DNA from: an uncultured Akkermansia sp. | Lineage (GTDB): Bacteria; Verrucomicrobiota; Verrucomicrobiia; Verrucomicrobiales; Akkermansiaceae | Assembly (NCBI GenBank): GCA_904501915.1 | Contig: CAJGCV010000001.1 | Span: forward strand, 62,001 to 126,000 | DNA length: 64,000 nucleotides | Reading direction: 5' to 3' | Shown: piece by piece, positions 44,346 through 52,586 of the stretch | Position numbering within the stretch: the first letter of the stretch is position 1 | How the letters are laid out: each line of letters begins with the position of its first letter | Notes under the pieces: generated by a model | The model's database searches: none | Told to the model about the DNA's origin: nothing | The model's input: only the letters and a program-made list of their open reading frames with translations | Translations under genes and position numbers: made by a program

Positions 44346-45564
44346 TTACCTGGTCAAGATGAAAGGCGCTGTGCACCACTCGCGCAGCTTGCTCAATATC
44401 GCCGGCTTCTACTGTGGTGGAAATGCGGATTTCGGAAGTGGCAATCATGCCGGTGGCTATGCCGGCATCTGCCAGGGCCTGGAACATGGTGGCGGCTACG
44501 CCTGTATGTGAACGCATACCAACACCGACCACAGAGAGCTTGGCCAGTCCGGCTTCGGTCTCGAGGCGAGCTTTATCGCCCAGCTGAGGCATTACCTTCT
44601 TAAGCGCAGCCTGGGCTGCCCCAAGGTCGTTCATATTCATGGTGAAAGACTGGCGGGCCTGACCGTCATGTGCGGTGTTGGCCACAATCATGTCCACATT
44701 AATCTCGGCGTCGGAAAGAGCGGAGAGAATGATGGCGGTATATGCCACAGGAGCGGTGATGCCCGAAACAGTGACGCGGGCCTGATTGCGTTCGATTGAG
44801 ACGCCTCGCACGGCGAGGGACTCCATAGCGGAAGTTTCTTCTTGCACGATGGTACCGGGGTTATTGTTCATGGAGTTGCGGACTTCAAACACGACGCCGA
44901 ATTTCTTGGCAAATTCAACAGAGCGTGCCTGCATGACCTTGGAACCGCTGGAAGCCATTTCCAGCATTTCTTCATAGGAAAGTACGGAAATTTTACGGGC
45001 ATCTTTCACCACACGCGGGTCGCAGGTGTATACACCATCCACGTCGGTGAATATCTGACAAAGATCGGCATTCACGGCTGCAGCCATGGCAATGGCTGAA
45101 AGGTCTGAACCGCCACGCCCGAGTGTGTGAATTGTGCCGTCTTCTGTGACACCCTGGAAACCAGCACATACAACGATGTAATCATCGTTCAGCGCGTCAA
45201 GCACACGCTTGGGGTCAATGGAGTGGATACGGCCACGCGTGTGGGAGCCATAAGTGCAGACGCCAGCCTGCTGGCCTGTGAAACTCTTGGCTTTGTAGCC
45301 CATCTCTGTAATAGCCATGCACAGCAGTGCAATGCTCTGCTGCTCGCCGGTTGCCAGAAGCATATCGAGTTCGCGCTCCGGGGGATTATCCATCACCTCA
45401 TGCGCCAGGCCGATAAGTTTATCAGTTACGCCACTCATGGCAGAGATTACCGCCATAATCTGATTGCCCTCCTTCTTGACCTCGATGAGGCGGCGGGCTA
45501 CATTGCGGATGCGGTCAATGGTGCCCACTGAGGAGCCACCGTATTTCTGTACGATAAGTGCCAT
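44338..45564 (-). CDS. lysC: Aspartate kinase
   Basis: Phosphorylates aspartate, the first step to lysine, threonine, methionine and diaminopimelate. The 408-residue protein has VQKYGGSSVG at the start, the GRGGSDLSA substrate loop, DVDGVYTCDPRVV, and two C-terminal ACT domains (about 265-405) for feedback control. This is the LysC-II-type monofunctional form. It follows hom by 14 bases, so both enzymes of the homoserine branch are expressed together. Diaminopimelate also feeds the cell wall, a possible logic for murJ in the same run. Confidence 0.95.
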   Translation of the reverse strand: MALIVQKYGGSSVGTIDRIRNVARRLIEVKKEGNQIMAVISAMSGVTDKLIGLAHEVMDNPPERELDMLLATGEQQSIALLCMAITEMGYKAKSFTGQQAGVCTYGSHTRGRIHSIDPKRVLDALNDDYIVVCAGFQGVTEDGTIHTLGRGGSDLSAIAMAAAVNADLCQIFTDVDGVYTCDPRVVKDARKISVLSYEEMLEMASSGSKVMQARSVEFAKKFGVVFEVRNSMNNNPGTIVQEETSAMESLAVRGVSIERNQARVTVSGITAPVAYTAIILSALSDAEINVDMIVANTAHDGQARQSFTMNMNDLGAAQAALKKVMPQLGDKARLETEAGLAKLSVVGVGMRSHTGVAATMFQALADAGIATGMIATSEIRISTTVEAGDIEQAARVVHSAFHLDQVNA

Positions 45565-45578
45565 AATAGATATCTGGT

Positions 45579-46901
45579 TTAAGAATTAAAGGTTTCGATT
45601 CGGAACACAGCGGGATGCGGGGCAATGCAGCCTTCTGCCACAATTTCCTTGAGCGCAGTCTTGAGTGTACCCCATGGGCAGGCATGCAGTGTGAACACCA
45701 GGTCGTTCTCCACATTCTCAGACTCTTCATCTTCGTGCGGTGTTGAATATGTGGAAGCGATGCTGATGTCGTATTTAGCCAGCACGCGAGCAATACTTGC
45801 AATCACCCCGGAACGGCGGCTGGGCACCAGGAAACGCACATAATAAGGCGTCACCGTGTCTTCCTGCGGCATAATTTCCAGCGTTTTGGTATAGGGATGG
45901 AATCCCGTGTGGAACTCAGGGTGGTGTAAGTCGCGCATGGCCATGACGATATCGCCAATAACCGCGCTGGCGGTCGGGTTCTTACCTGCACCTCGGCCGT
46001 AGAAAATAGTCTCACCGACGATATCGCCCTTCACTGCAATGGCATTGAAGACGCCATTAACGCTGGCAAGCAAATGCTCACGGGGAACAAAACTGGGCTG
46101 AACGCGCAGCTCCAGCTTGCCCACATCCTCATGGTGCTTGATGACAACCAGAAGCTTGATGGTGTACCCCATCTGGTGAGCAAAGTGGAAATCGGATGCA
46201 GTGACACGTTCAATGCCGTACACGGAGATTTTATCCGGAGCAATAGGTGTGCCATATGCCAGCATCGCCAGAATAAGCGCTTTGTGCGCTGCGTCCCATC
46301 CGTTGATATCCAGAGTGGGGTCGGCCTCAGCAAATCCTTTAACCTGGGCACGCGCCAATGCGCTTTCAAAAGAGACGCCCTTGCGTTCCATGGAGGAGAG
46401 AATATAATTACTGGTACCGTTGATAATACCGGCTATACTCTCCACATTGTTGCAGATAAGGGAATTCTGCAGGCTTTGAATAATCGGGATGCCTCCACCG
46501 CAAGACGCTTCAAAATACAAAGGCACGCCTGCAGACGAAGAGAGGTGAAACAGTTCACTGCCGTATTCGGCCAACAATGCCTTATTGCCGGTCACTACCG
46601 GTTTACCTGCTCTCAGAGCACTGGTTACGAGTTCATAAGCCTCAGTTGTACCGCCAATCAGCTCGATGATAATATCAATATCAGGGTCATTCACCAGCTC
46701 TCGCCAATCATCAGTCAGCATTCCCGGAGCCAGCTCCACCCCTCGGACTCTGCTCTTATCGCGCACAGCTACACGCTTTACAGCGTACTGCATCTGCGCG
46801 CGAGCCTCAAGCAATTCATGATTACGGCACAGCGTTTCATACACACCCGTGCCTACGGTTCCAAGCCCTGCAAGACCAAGCTGAAGCGGTTTATCTGTCA
46901 T
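45579..46901 (-). CDS. hom: Homoserine dehydrogenase
   Basis: Reduces aspartate semialdehyde to homoserine. 440 residues: a Rossmann domain starting LGLAGLGTVGTGVYE, the catalytic region with NGTSNYIL, GFAEADPTLDINGWDAAHK (as separate blocks) and the catalytic Lys, and a C-terminal ACT domain (about 355-440) beginning YYVRFLVPSRRSG. ATG 46901 is chosen over a TTG 12 bases upstream because the promoter lies immediately before. First gene of the operon that runs through lysC to murJ. Confidence 0.95.
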   Translation of the reverse strand: MTDKPLQLGLAGLGTVGTGVYETLCRNHELLEARAQMQYAVKRVAVRDKSRVRGVELAPGMLTDDWRELVNDPDIDIIIELIGGTTEAYELVTSALRAGKPVVTGNKALLAEYGSELFHLSSSAGVPLYFEASCGGGIPIIQSLQNSLICNNVESIAGIINGTSNYILSSMERKGVSFESALARAQVKGFAEADPTLDINGWDAAHKALILAMLAYGTPIAPDKISVYGIERVTASDFHFAHQMGYTIKLLVVIKHHEDVGKLELRVQPSFVPREHLLASVNGVFNAIAVKGDIVGETIFYGRGAGKNPTASAVIGDIVMAMRDLHHPEFHTGFHPYTKTLEIMPQEDTVTPYYVRFLVPSRRSGVIASIARVLAKYDISIASTYSTPHEDEESENVENDLVFTLHACPWGTLKTALKEIVAEGCIAPHPAVFRIETFNS

Positions 46902-46912
46902 TTGCGGGCGCA

Positions 46913-46941
46913 ATTCTACACGAAATCACCCCTGCTCGCAA
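46913..46941 (-). promoter_or_regulatory. Promoter of the hom-lysC-TPR-TPR-murJ operon
   Basis: Minus strand: TTGCGA, 17 bases, TAGAAT; the -10 ends 11 bases before the ATG at 46901. Confidence 0.55.
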
Positions 46942-47044
46942 GAAATTATTCTGCCACGTGGAAGATTTTGTGAGGGAATGACGTATCTGCGCCATTCTAC
47001 GTAACCGCTTTTCGGAATAAAAACAATTTTTTTAGTTTTGAGGC

Positions 47045-47073
47045 TTGACGCGATACCAAAAATCAGATATATT
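47045..47073 (+). promoter_or_regulatory. Promoter of the putative structured RNA
   Basis: TTGACG, 17 bases, TATATT, in an A/T-rich context. The start point would be near 47080. Confidence 0.6.
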
Positions 47074-47079
47074 CGCTGC

Positions 47080-47222
47080 GTCTTCGGAACCGGACGTTAA
47101 ATTGGTTTCCGGGCTCGAAAGGGTCCGATTCATAGGGTAGTTGGGCGTCCAGGAGCTGCAAAGCTCCTGGACGACTTCCTTTTACAGGACTAGCCCCAAA
47201 TGGGGCAGAACACAATTTAGAC
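47080..47222 (+). ncRNA. Putative structured RNA upstream of the carboxypeptidase gene
   Basis: This 359-base gap (46902-47260) holds no credible protein gene. Downstream of a good promoter the transcript can form: a 7-bp hairpin with GAAA tetraloop (47110-47116 with 47121-47127), a perfect 11-bp hairpin with GCAA tetraloop (47147-47157 with 47162-47172), a 5-bp GCCCC/GGGGC hairpin (47193-47206), and a closing helix joining 47096-47104 to 47213-47222 with one bulged A. Two GNRA loops and a closing helix are typical of folded regulatory RNA. I could not match it to 6S, SRP, tmRNA, RNase P or a riboswitch class. It is either a free small RNA or the leader of the next gene. Confidence 0.55.
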
Positions 47223-47251
47223 TTGCCAAAAACGGCCAGTTGAAATAGACT
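47223..47251 (+). promoter_or_regulatory. Possible promoter of the D,D-carboxypeptidase gene
   Basis: TTGCCA, 17 bases, TAGACT; the -10 ends 9 bases before the ATG at 47261. If used, the gene is independent of the RNA upstream. Confidence 0.45.
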
Positions 47252-47260
47252 TCGGAAGCC

Positions 47261-48190
47261 ATGCGTTATTTCGCTGTTATTCTGATGTTCTGCACCATTC
47301 TTGCCACGCCCGGGCAAGCCCGATTCAGCACACCGTTTTCACAACAGCAGACGTATCCGGGGCAGCGTCCAAGCTCTATTCCTCGCCAGGCGCAACACGT
47401 ACGCAGGGCCAACCAGAGCAGATTGAATCCCGTCAGACCCATCCCTCTGCCTACAACCCCGGCTCCACGACCGGACTGCGCAGCAGTATGCGTCATTGAC
47501 CCATACAACGGGCATGTTCTATACGGATACAACGCCAGCTCCAGAAGACAGGTTGCCAGCACGCAGAAAATTGTTACCGCACTGTGCGTGTGCGACACCA
47601 AGGACCTCGATAAACTGGTCACAATCCAACGCTCGGATCGCATGGCGCCGCCTGTCCATTTAAGACTCCCCGTTGGAGACAAATACACCCGCAGAGAATT
47701 GCTGCAGGCTATGCTCACCGGCAGTTTTAACGACGTTGCGCTTTCTCTTGCACGCGATTGTGGCGGCACAGTTGAAAATTTTGTTGCACAAATGAATGCC
47801 CGGGCTCGCAAAATGGGCATGAAAAACACTCATTTCAAAAACCCTAATGGTCTGCCGGCTGCACAGTATTCCACAGCATACGATATGGCCCTTGCCGCAT
47901 GCTATGCGTACAACAACAAAACCATACGCAGCATGATCAACATCCCCGCCTACGAATTCAGGCGAAATGACGGCAAAATCCGTATCATTCGCAGTACAAA
48001 CAGGTTACTGAGCACACATCCGTGGGTGCACGGCATGAAAACCGGATACACCAATTTAGCCGGCAAATGTCTGATTTCGTGCGCAGCCAGTAACGGCCGA
48101 GCCGTCATTGTCGTAGTTCTTGGTAGCACGAATCGTAAAATTTGGGGAGAATCCCTCAAATACCTCCGATGGGCGCTTAGTAATGTTTAA
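47261..48190 (+). CDS. D-alanyl-D-alanine carboxypeptidase (peptidase S11, PBP5/DacA type)
   Basis: Removes the terminal D-Ala of peptidoglycan stem peptides. 309 residues: a signal peptide (1-20), an Arg/Pro/Gln-rich linker (about 21-70) and a penicillin-binding domain with all three motifs: S100-T-Q-K103, S155-F-N157 and K260-T-G262. The C-terminal PBP5 beta domain and amphipathic anchor are missing, so it is a short form. It is preceded by a putative structured RNA and followed at 48280 by unknown envelope genes. Confidence 0.9.
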   Translation: MRYFAVILMFCTILATPGQARFSTPFSQQQTYPGQRPSSIPRQAQHVRRANQSRLNPVRPIPLPTTPAPRPDCAAVCVIDPYNGHVLYGYNASSRRQVASTQKIVTALCVCDTKDLDKLVTIQRSDRMAPPVHLRLPVGDKYTRRELLQAMLTGSFNDVALSLARDCGGTVENFVAQMNARARKMGMKNTHFKNPNGLPAAQYSTAYDMALAACYAYNNKTIRSMINIPAYEFRRNDGKIRIIRSTNRLLSTHPWVHGMKTGYTNLAGKCLISCAASNGRAVIVVVLGSTNRKIWGESLKYLRWALSNV

Positions 48191-48279
48191 TCGAAAGTTT
48201 AAGCGAAAGAACCAAAACAGACCCGTTTTTTGCTTTCCTTAGCGTAAAAAATACGTTATATTGCAAGGAACATTGAGCC

Positions 48280-49113
48280 ATGGCTGGCAATACGAACAAA
48301 AAACGCACAAAAAAACAAGCAGAGGAATCCACTTCTCTGTGGGGTTTTTTGTTCGATAAAAACACCCAGAATCAGGATATCACAAAGAGAGCATTCTTTG
48401 CGCAACCTGGGGAAGAAGAATCTGAAACCGAGCCGGATGCTCAACGAAATATACTGCAGGAAATCTGGCACCGGTTCAATTTCTGGGGAGGACTGGCTTG
48501 CATTATCTTCCTGGCTTTCACCATGCTTCTGATCAGCACACTGGTGAGCATGTGGACTCCGCAGGATATGCGAAACATAGCCGGATACGCAGACCACGGC
48601 AGCTCACGCGACCTTGCGGCACTGCTCCGCAATGCCAATGGTCAGGAAATCAGTTTCTCGGAAGCGGAAATCAACCGGTATCTCCGGGACACCTGCCGCA
48701 TGCGGCAAACAGGCATCTTTTCAATCATCACCCATACGCACGGTGCAGCAGTCCGCATTCATGACGGATATGCAGAGCTTGTTATTGACAGAATCATCGG
48801 CTCCAACCTGCACCAGACAACATCGGTCAACATCACGTTTACACAACATATCACCCACGGCCGTCCTGAATTGAATGTTGAGTTCCGTGGCACTGACATA
48901 TTGTACGGTAATCTGCCAGAGGGTGGAAGCATTGGCAAAATGGGCATTCCCAGCCGACATGTCAGCATGCTTGCACCTGCTCTTGATTCCTTAGTCAACT
49001 GTTATCCAGAGATAAAATCCATCATTACAGAATACGGATATTGCCCATATTTCACCAAGGGTAGAAACGGAGAAGAAAGTCGTGTCCGTCTCATTCCTTA
49101 CCGCCCATCTTAA
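48280..49113 (+). CDS. Membrane-anchored protein of unknown function
   Basis: 277 residues. A Lys-rich then acidic cytoplasmic N-terminus (about 1-65) and one membrane helix (about 70-92) lead to an extracytoplasmic domain with beta-strand character and the phrase ISFSEAEINRYLRDT, reminiscent of small envelope domains with an internal helix before a beta-sheet. No catalytic motif or family recognised. First of three closely spaced genes (gaps 20 and 14 bases) ending in the acyltransferase/glycosyltransferase fusion, so a role at the lipopolysaccharide/envelope interface is plausible but inferred. Its own promoter is not clear. Confidence 0.7.
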   Translation: MAGNTNKKRTKKQAEESTSLWGFLFDKNTQNQDITKRAFFAQPGEEESETEPDAQRNILQEIWHRFNFWGGLACIIFLAFTMLLISTLVSMWTPQDMRNIAGYADHGSSRDLAALLRNANGQEISFSEAEINRYLRDTCRMRQTGIFSIITHTHGAAVRIHDGYAELVIDRIIGSNLHQTTSVNITFTQHITHGRPELNVEFRGTDILYGNLPEGGSIGKMGIPSRHVSMLAPALDSLVNCYPEIKSIITEYGYCPYFTKGRNGEESRVRLIPYRPS

Positions 49114-49133
49114 ATTATCAATACTCACACAAC

Positions 49134-49535
49134 ATGAATAAACACCGCCTATTAACAGTTCTCATTTCGTTATGCTGCACGATTTCCTTTAATTCCTGTA
49201 TCATCCAACAGGTGGCAGATAAATTTATTCGTGACGAATATCCTGGTGAGAGGCCTCCGCATGTCATTGCTGATGCGTCCGGCAAACCAGCCAATGAAAA
49301 CTGGATAAAAGTCAATCCATACGATTTACCACCTTCCGGATATTTGCAAGGGCGCATTGAGTACGCGGAAGACGGGCTTCCCTACGGGTTACCCTGCGAA
49401 TTCTCCAACATCCTTGTATCCCCATATGAACCATACTATCAGCTGGATTACACCAATAGCAAAGTAGGTGACAAAGTATGGGATCCCTACACACGAAAGC
49501 CTTTCTACGTGCCAAGGTTCATGACCATTAACTAA
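49134..49535 (+). CDS. Small lipoprotein of unknown function
   Basis: 133 residues with a lipoprotein signal ending FNSC (Cys22). The mature part has many Pro, Tyr and Asp residues (NPYDLPPSGY, SPYEPYYQLDY, DPYTRKPFYVP) and no recognised domain; repeated PY/DP elements suggest an extended surface protein. It lies between a membrane protein and the LpxL-GT9 fusion with short spacers, so all three should be on one transcript. Confidence 0.68.
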   Translation: MNKHRLLTVLISLCCTISFNSCIIQQVADKFIRDEYPGERPPHVIADASGKPANENWIKVNPYDLPPSGYLQGRIEYAEDGLPYGLPCEFSNILVSPYEPYYQLDYTNSKVGDKVWDPYTRKPFYVPRFMTIN

Positions 49536-49549
49536 CATTCCTGCAACAT

Positions 49550-51439
49550 ATGGGCAGAAGAAAAAGCAGAGAATTCACCTTCGCCGACAAAGTTTTGCGC
49601 ATTATCCTGCGCGTGATGTTCGGCCTCCTGCGCCTTGTCGATATCCGCATAGTCGCACTGATGGGCAGAGGTATAGGATTGCTGACATGGGCAGCCCTTC
49701 CCAGCAGACGCCAGATTGTAGCGCGAAATATCCGCATTGCTGTAGATCCGACATTGAGAGGCAAACAGTTGAACTCTCTTGTTCGCCAGAATATCGTGCG
49801 GACATGCGAGAACATGGTCTGCACCTTCAAAACGGGTCTGCTTTCAGATAAAGAATTGAACCGGGCACTGATTCTGAAAGGGAAAGATTCTTTCATAACG
49901 CAAGCCGAATTAAATGCATGTCAGATATGCTGCGTTCCGCACGCGGGCAACTGGGAAATGATGGCGCGTCTGCGTCCCCTGTTTCCTGCAGTAGCTAGAT
50001 TTGGTTCCCTTTACCGCAGACTTGACAATCCCGCCTTGGAAGAAGCTGTTTACAATATCCGCACCAGCCATGGATGCGAGATGTTTAATATCAAGGATGG
50101 ATTGAAAGAAGTATTCCGGCTGGCAAGAGATGGAGGCATGCTCGGTGTGCTCAGTGATCAGTTCACCCAGCAAGGTATATTCATTCCTTATTTCGGCAAG
50201 GTGACCGGCACTACCCCCCTGCCTTCCCTTATTTTCAAACGACGCAAGGAAAATGCCAATCTGTACGTCGTCACCAGTCGTTCAACCGGGCTTGCCCAAT
50301 GGGAAGTGGACTTCTCACGGCAGGTCGGTAACACAGACACGACAATGAGTCAGGCTGCCATTACCATGGAAGTCAACCTGGCCTTGGAGGAAGGTTTAAA
50401 AAATGGTATATTGGACGGATTCTGGATGCATCACCGCTGGAAACCCTCCTATAATTTTGCTCCGGACACATGTGATGAATACAATGAGCTCATCCGGAAG
50501 TACGCAAGGCTTCCATTCCGCATCATCATGTGCGTGCCGGAACAGTTTGAAGAGGCTGTATTGGTCATACCGATGATGCGCCGTTTACAGGCTTGCCGAC
50601 CCGATATGCAGCTCACAGTAGTGTGTCCGAAGGAACAGCAGGCATTCTGGCAGACCCAGCCCTACATTACCTATGTGGTAACCACAAATGGGACGCAGAG
50701 TCCAGCAGAGCAGCTCGAATCTGACGATTTGTACAAGGATGGTCCGTACGACTTCCTCTTCATGTTGAGCAGCAATGAAAAAGTGTTCAATAATCTTAAA
50801 AAGCTCATGCCTATGTATCTGAGCGGTTTTGCCAGCAATCCGCTTGCAAGAAAGCTCAGAACCCGTTTTGTATTACCTGTAGGCACGGAGCCGCTGCATA
50901 AATCGGAAGAGTATCAGAAACTCGCTAATGCGCATGTATGCAAGGCTCCCATTCTGCCATATGCAGACGCAACACAAGGCAATGAAGAGGCAGAAGGCTG
51001 CTTCATCGCACCCTTCTCCACACTCGGCTCAGCCGATACGTGGGAAAAAGCAAAGTGGGTTGAACTCATCGCCAAGCTTAGTGGGAAAGTCAGACTCCTG
51101 GCATTTGAATCAGACCGGGAAGCAGCTGAAGCATTGAGCAAGGAACTGGGCATTGAAGCCGTACTGGTACAACCAGAAACAGTTGCCTCTGTTATGGGCT
51201 CCAAAACTACGCTATACGCAGTGGATGGGCTTCTGCCGCAACTGGCAGCGTTGGTTGCTTGCCGCTGCCACGTTATCATGGCAAGCCGTCTTGCATCTGC
51301 CTATGCTCCGCTGGGAGAAGGTCATCATGTTGTGTTTAACCATACTCCATGTCATCCCTGCTACCGCAGCACATGTGATCAGACGCCATGCTGCACATCA
51401 GGCATCACAGTTGATGAGATGCTGGGAATCACCAACTAA
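49550..51439 (+). CDS. Fusion of LpxL/HtrB-type acyltransferase and GT9 heptosyltransferase-like domain
   Basis: 629 residues in two parts. Residues about 15-310 match lipid A late acyltransferases: catalytic H131-A-G-N-W-E136 (the HX4D/E motif), GMLGVLSDQF and a C-terminal FWMHHRWK. Residues about 322-629 look like glycosyltransferase family 9 (ADP-heptose:LPS heptosyltransferase): RIIMCVP...EAVLVIPMMRRLQ, the late GLLPQLAALVACRC and the terminal PCHPC...C...CC cysteine cluster. Both domains act on LPS on the inner membrane's cytoplasmic face, so the fusion would couple lipid A acylation with core assembly. Reading frame and composition are continuous across the junction. Substrates unproven. 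Confidence 0.82.
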   Translation: MGRRKSREFTFADKVLRIILRVMFGLLRLVDIRIVALMGRGIGLLTWAALPSRRQIVARNIRIAVDPTLRGKQLNSLVRQNIVRTCENMVCTFKTGLLSDKELNRALILKGKDSFITQAELNACQICCVPHAGNWEMMARLRPLFPAVARFGSLYRRLDNPALEEAVYNIRTSHGCEMFNIKDGLKEVFRLARDGGMLGVLSDQFTQQGIFIPYFGKVTGTTPLPSLIFKRRKENANLYVVTSRSTGLAQWEVDFSRQVGNTDTTMSQAAITMEVNLALEEGLKNGILDGFWMHHRWKPSYNFAPDTCDEYNELIRKYARLPFRIIMCVPEQFEEAVLVIPMMRRLQACRPDMQLTVVCPKEQQAFWQTQPYITYVVTTNGTQSPAEQLESDDLYKDGPYDFLFMLSSNEKVFNNLKKLMPMYLSGFASNPLARKLRTRFVLPVGTEPLHKSEEYQKLANAHVCKAPILPYADATQGNEEAEGCFIAPFSTLGSADTWEKAKWVELIAKLSGKVRLLAFESDREAAEALSKELGIEAVLVQPETVASVMGSKTTLYAVDGLLPQLAALVACRCHVIMASRLASAYAPLGEGHHVVFNHTPCHPCYRSTCDQTPCCTSGITVDEMLGITN

Positions 51440-51462
51440 AACTTTTCACCAGCACCAAGTTG

Positions 51463-51491
51463 ACGCGGCGGTTCGCAATCGCCGCGTTTTC
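51463..51491 (+). terminator. Terminator after the LpxL-GT9 fusion gene
   Basis: Perfect 8-bp GC stem (51463-51470 with 51480-51487), 9-base loop, followed by TTTTCTGTCTC. Confidence 0.8.
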
Positions 51492-51501
51492 TGTCTCTTC
51501 C

Positions 51502-51978
51502 TCAGCTTTCTTCAGGAGCGAGCATGAACATGAGTCTGTCCACACCATATCGGCTTACCTCATTCCACAGCGTTTTCTCCATGGAGGCAGTGCGAGCAGC
51601 CCTGTCTTCGGGGCTGAGATTTTCCACCGCATCCTGGCCGTAATACTCCATTAAGGCACGACCTGCCAGGCGCGTAACTAACTCCTCCCAGAATGCAGCA
51701 TCCCGATACTCATCCAGAACATCGGAGTAAAAAGCATTCTCAACGTACGGGCGCTTGAAAAACCAATACCCGCAATCAGGGTTGAGCTCTAAATCCCGTG
51801 CGATTGAGGGAACAGTCCTGCCAGCTTTAATGATATCCACCAGCAGTTTGTGCCAGGCGTCTGCTCGTGGATTGCGGCCTTCTGGCATAGCCTGTCCCAG
51901 GACAGTAAGAGACAAGGCGCAAATCTCCAGAAGATTGCGCATTTCGAGCTCCGACAACTCTAAGCTTACTTTTCCCAT
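51502..51978 (-). CDS. Conserved-looking soluble protein of unknown function
   Basis: 158 residues, helical, no signal peptide or membrane helix, rich in Leu, Glu and Arg. Visible phrases include CGYWFFKRPYVENAFY and a C-terminal MEKTLWNEVSRYGVDRL. No family recognised. It starts 9 bases after the end of sufT on the same strand and is probably its operon partner; a link with iron-sulfur cluster assembly is possible only by context. Cytoplasmic. Confidence 0.7.
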   Translation of the reverse strand: MGKVSLELSELEMRNLLEICALSLTVLGQAMPEGRNPRADAWHKLLVDIIKAGRTVPSIARDLELNPDCGYWFFKRPYVENAFYSDVLDEYRDAAFWEELVTRLAGRALMEYYGQDAVENLSPEDRAARTASMEKTLWNEVSRYGVDRLMFMLAPEES

Positions 51979-51987
51979 CAGCTGCTT

Positions 51988-52527
51988 TTATTCCAGGCCC
52001 AGCTGCATGCGGGCTTCCTCTGTCATCATTCCCTGATTCCAGGGCGGGTCCCACACAAACTCTATATCCACGCTTTTCACTCCTTCAAGCGCCGCAATAC
52101 CCATTTCGGCTTCAGCCATCAGGTGTGGTCCCATACCACAACCTGGCGCGGTAAGTGTCATCTGAACACTCACATGACAACCGTCCTCTTTCTGAGGAAT
52201 AATCTCAACGCCGTATATCAAGCCCAGATTCACAATATCCACCGGAATTTCCGGGTCATAGATATTGCTGAGCACTTTCCAGACCCGTTCCTCAAGGGTC
52301 AGGTTTTCATCGCTCTCCTGTACGGCTTGAGAAGCTGCTATAATTCCGGCTCTGGCAGCTTCCTCGCGCGAAATGCGAACGAGCCCCATGTCGGTAGCGG
52401 CAGTAATGGAATTCCCCAGCATCTGGGTCACATAAATGCGAGACCCCTCCGGCAAGAGCACGGCATTGCCGGCCGGTATCTGAATGGCAGCGGTTTCTGC
52501 CTCCGTAATCACTTCCTGATTCAACAT
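51988..52527 (-). CDS. sufT: Fe-S cluster assembly protein SufT (MIP18/DUF59 domain)
   Basis: 179 residues. The C-terminal MIP18-like domain (about 75-179) includes YDPEIPVDIVNLGLIYGV, the conserved LTAPGCGMGP with the single Cys, and VEFVWDPPWN-type ending (here IEFVWDPPWN). The N-terminal 70 residues are the extension typical of SufT. SufT helps mature Fe-S proteins, mostly under high demand. A 31-bp perfect inverted repeat lies directly before the ATG. The rest of a SUF operon is not in the window; an unknown protein gene follows by 9 bases. Confidence 0.88.
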   Translation of the reverse strand: MLNQEVITEAETAAIQIPAGNAVLLPEGSRIYVTQMLGNSITAATDMGLVRISREEAARAGIIAASQAVQESDENLTLEERVWKVLSNIYDPEIPVDIVNLGLIYGVEIIPQKEDGCHVSVQMTLTAPGCGMGPHLMAEAEMGIAALEGVKSVDIEFVWDPPWNQGMMTEEARMQLGLE

Positions 52528-52529
52528 AG

Positions 52530-52560
52530 GCGGCGGGAATTATGCCATAATTCCCGCCGC
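52530..52560. terminator. 31-bp inverted repeat between the GT14-like gene and sufT
   Basis: Perfect 14-bp arms (52530-52543 and 52547-52560) around a GCC loop, 2 bases upstream of the sufT ATG and 26 bases after the stop of the GT14-like gene. As RNA on the minus strand it is a very stable hairpin without a following T-run. It may attenuate or terminate GT14 transcripts, control sufT translation, or be an operator. Confidence 0.6.
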
Positions 52561-52586
52561 TTACAAGGCAAATCTCAAATGCTGTC

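Noticed and set aside
47080..47222. Identification of the structured RNA as 6S, SRP RNA or tmRNA
   Set aside because: The SRP GGAAG/AGCAG core and the tmRNA tRNA-like ends with a coding tag are absent, and the long rod with central bubble of 6S does not fit; left unassigned.
47063..47317. 84-codon minus-strand frame across the RNA region and the carboxypeptidase start
   Set aside because: It overlaps the start of a certain gene and two promoters and covers paired RNA elements; the protein has no recognisable features.
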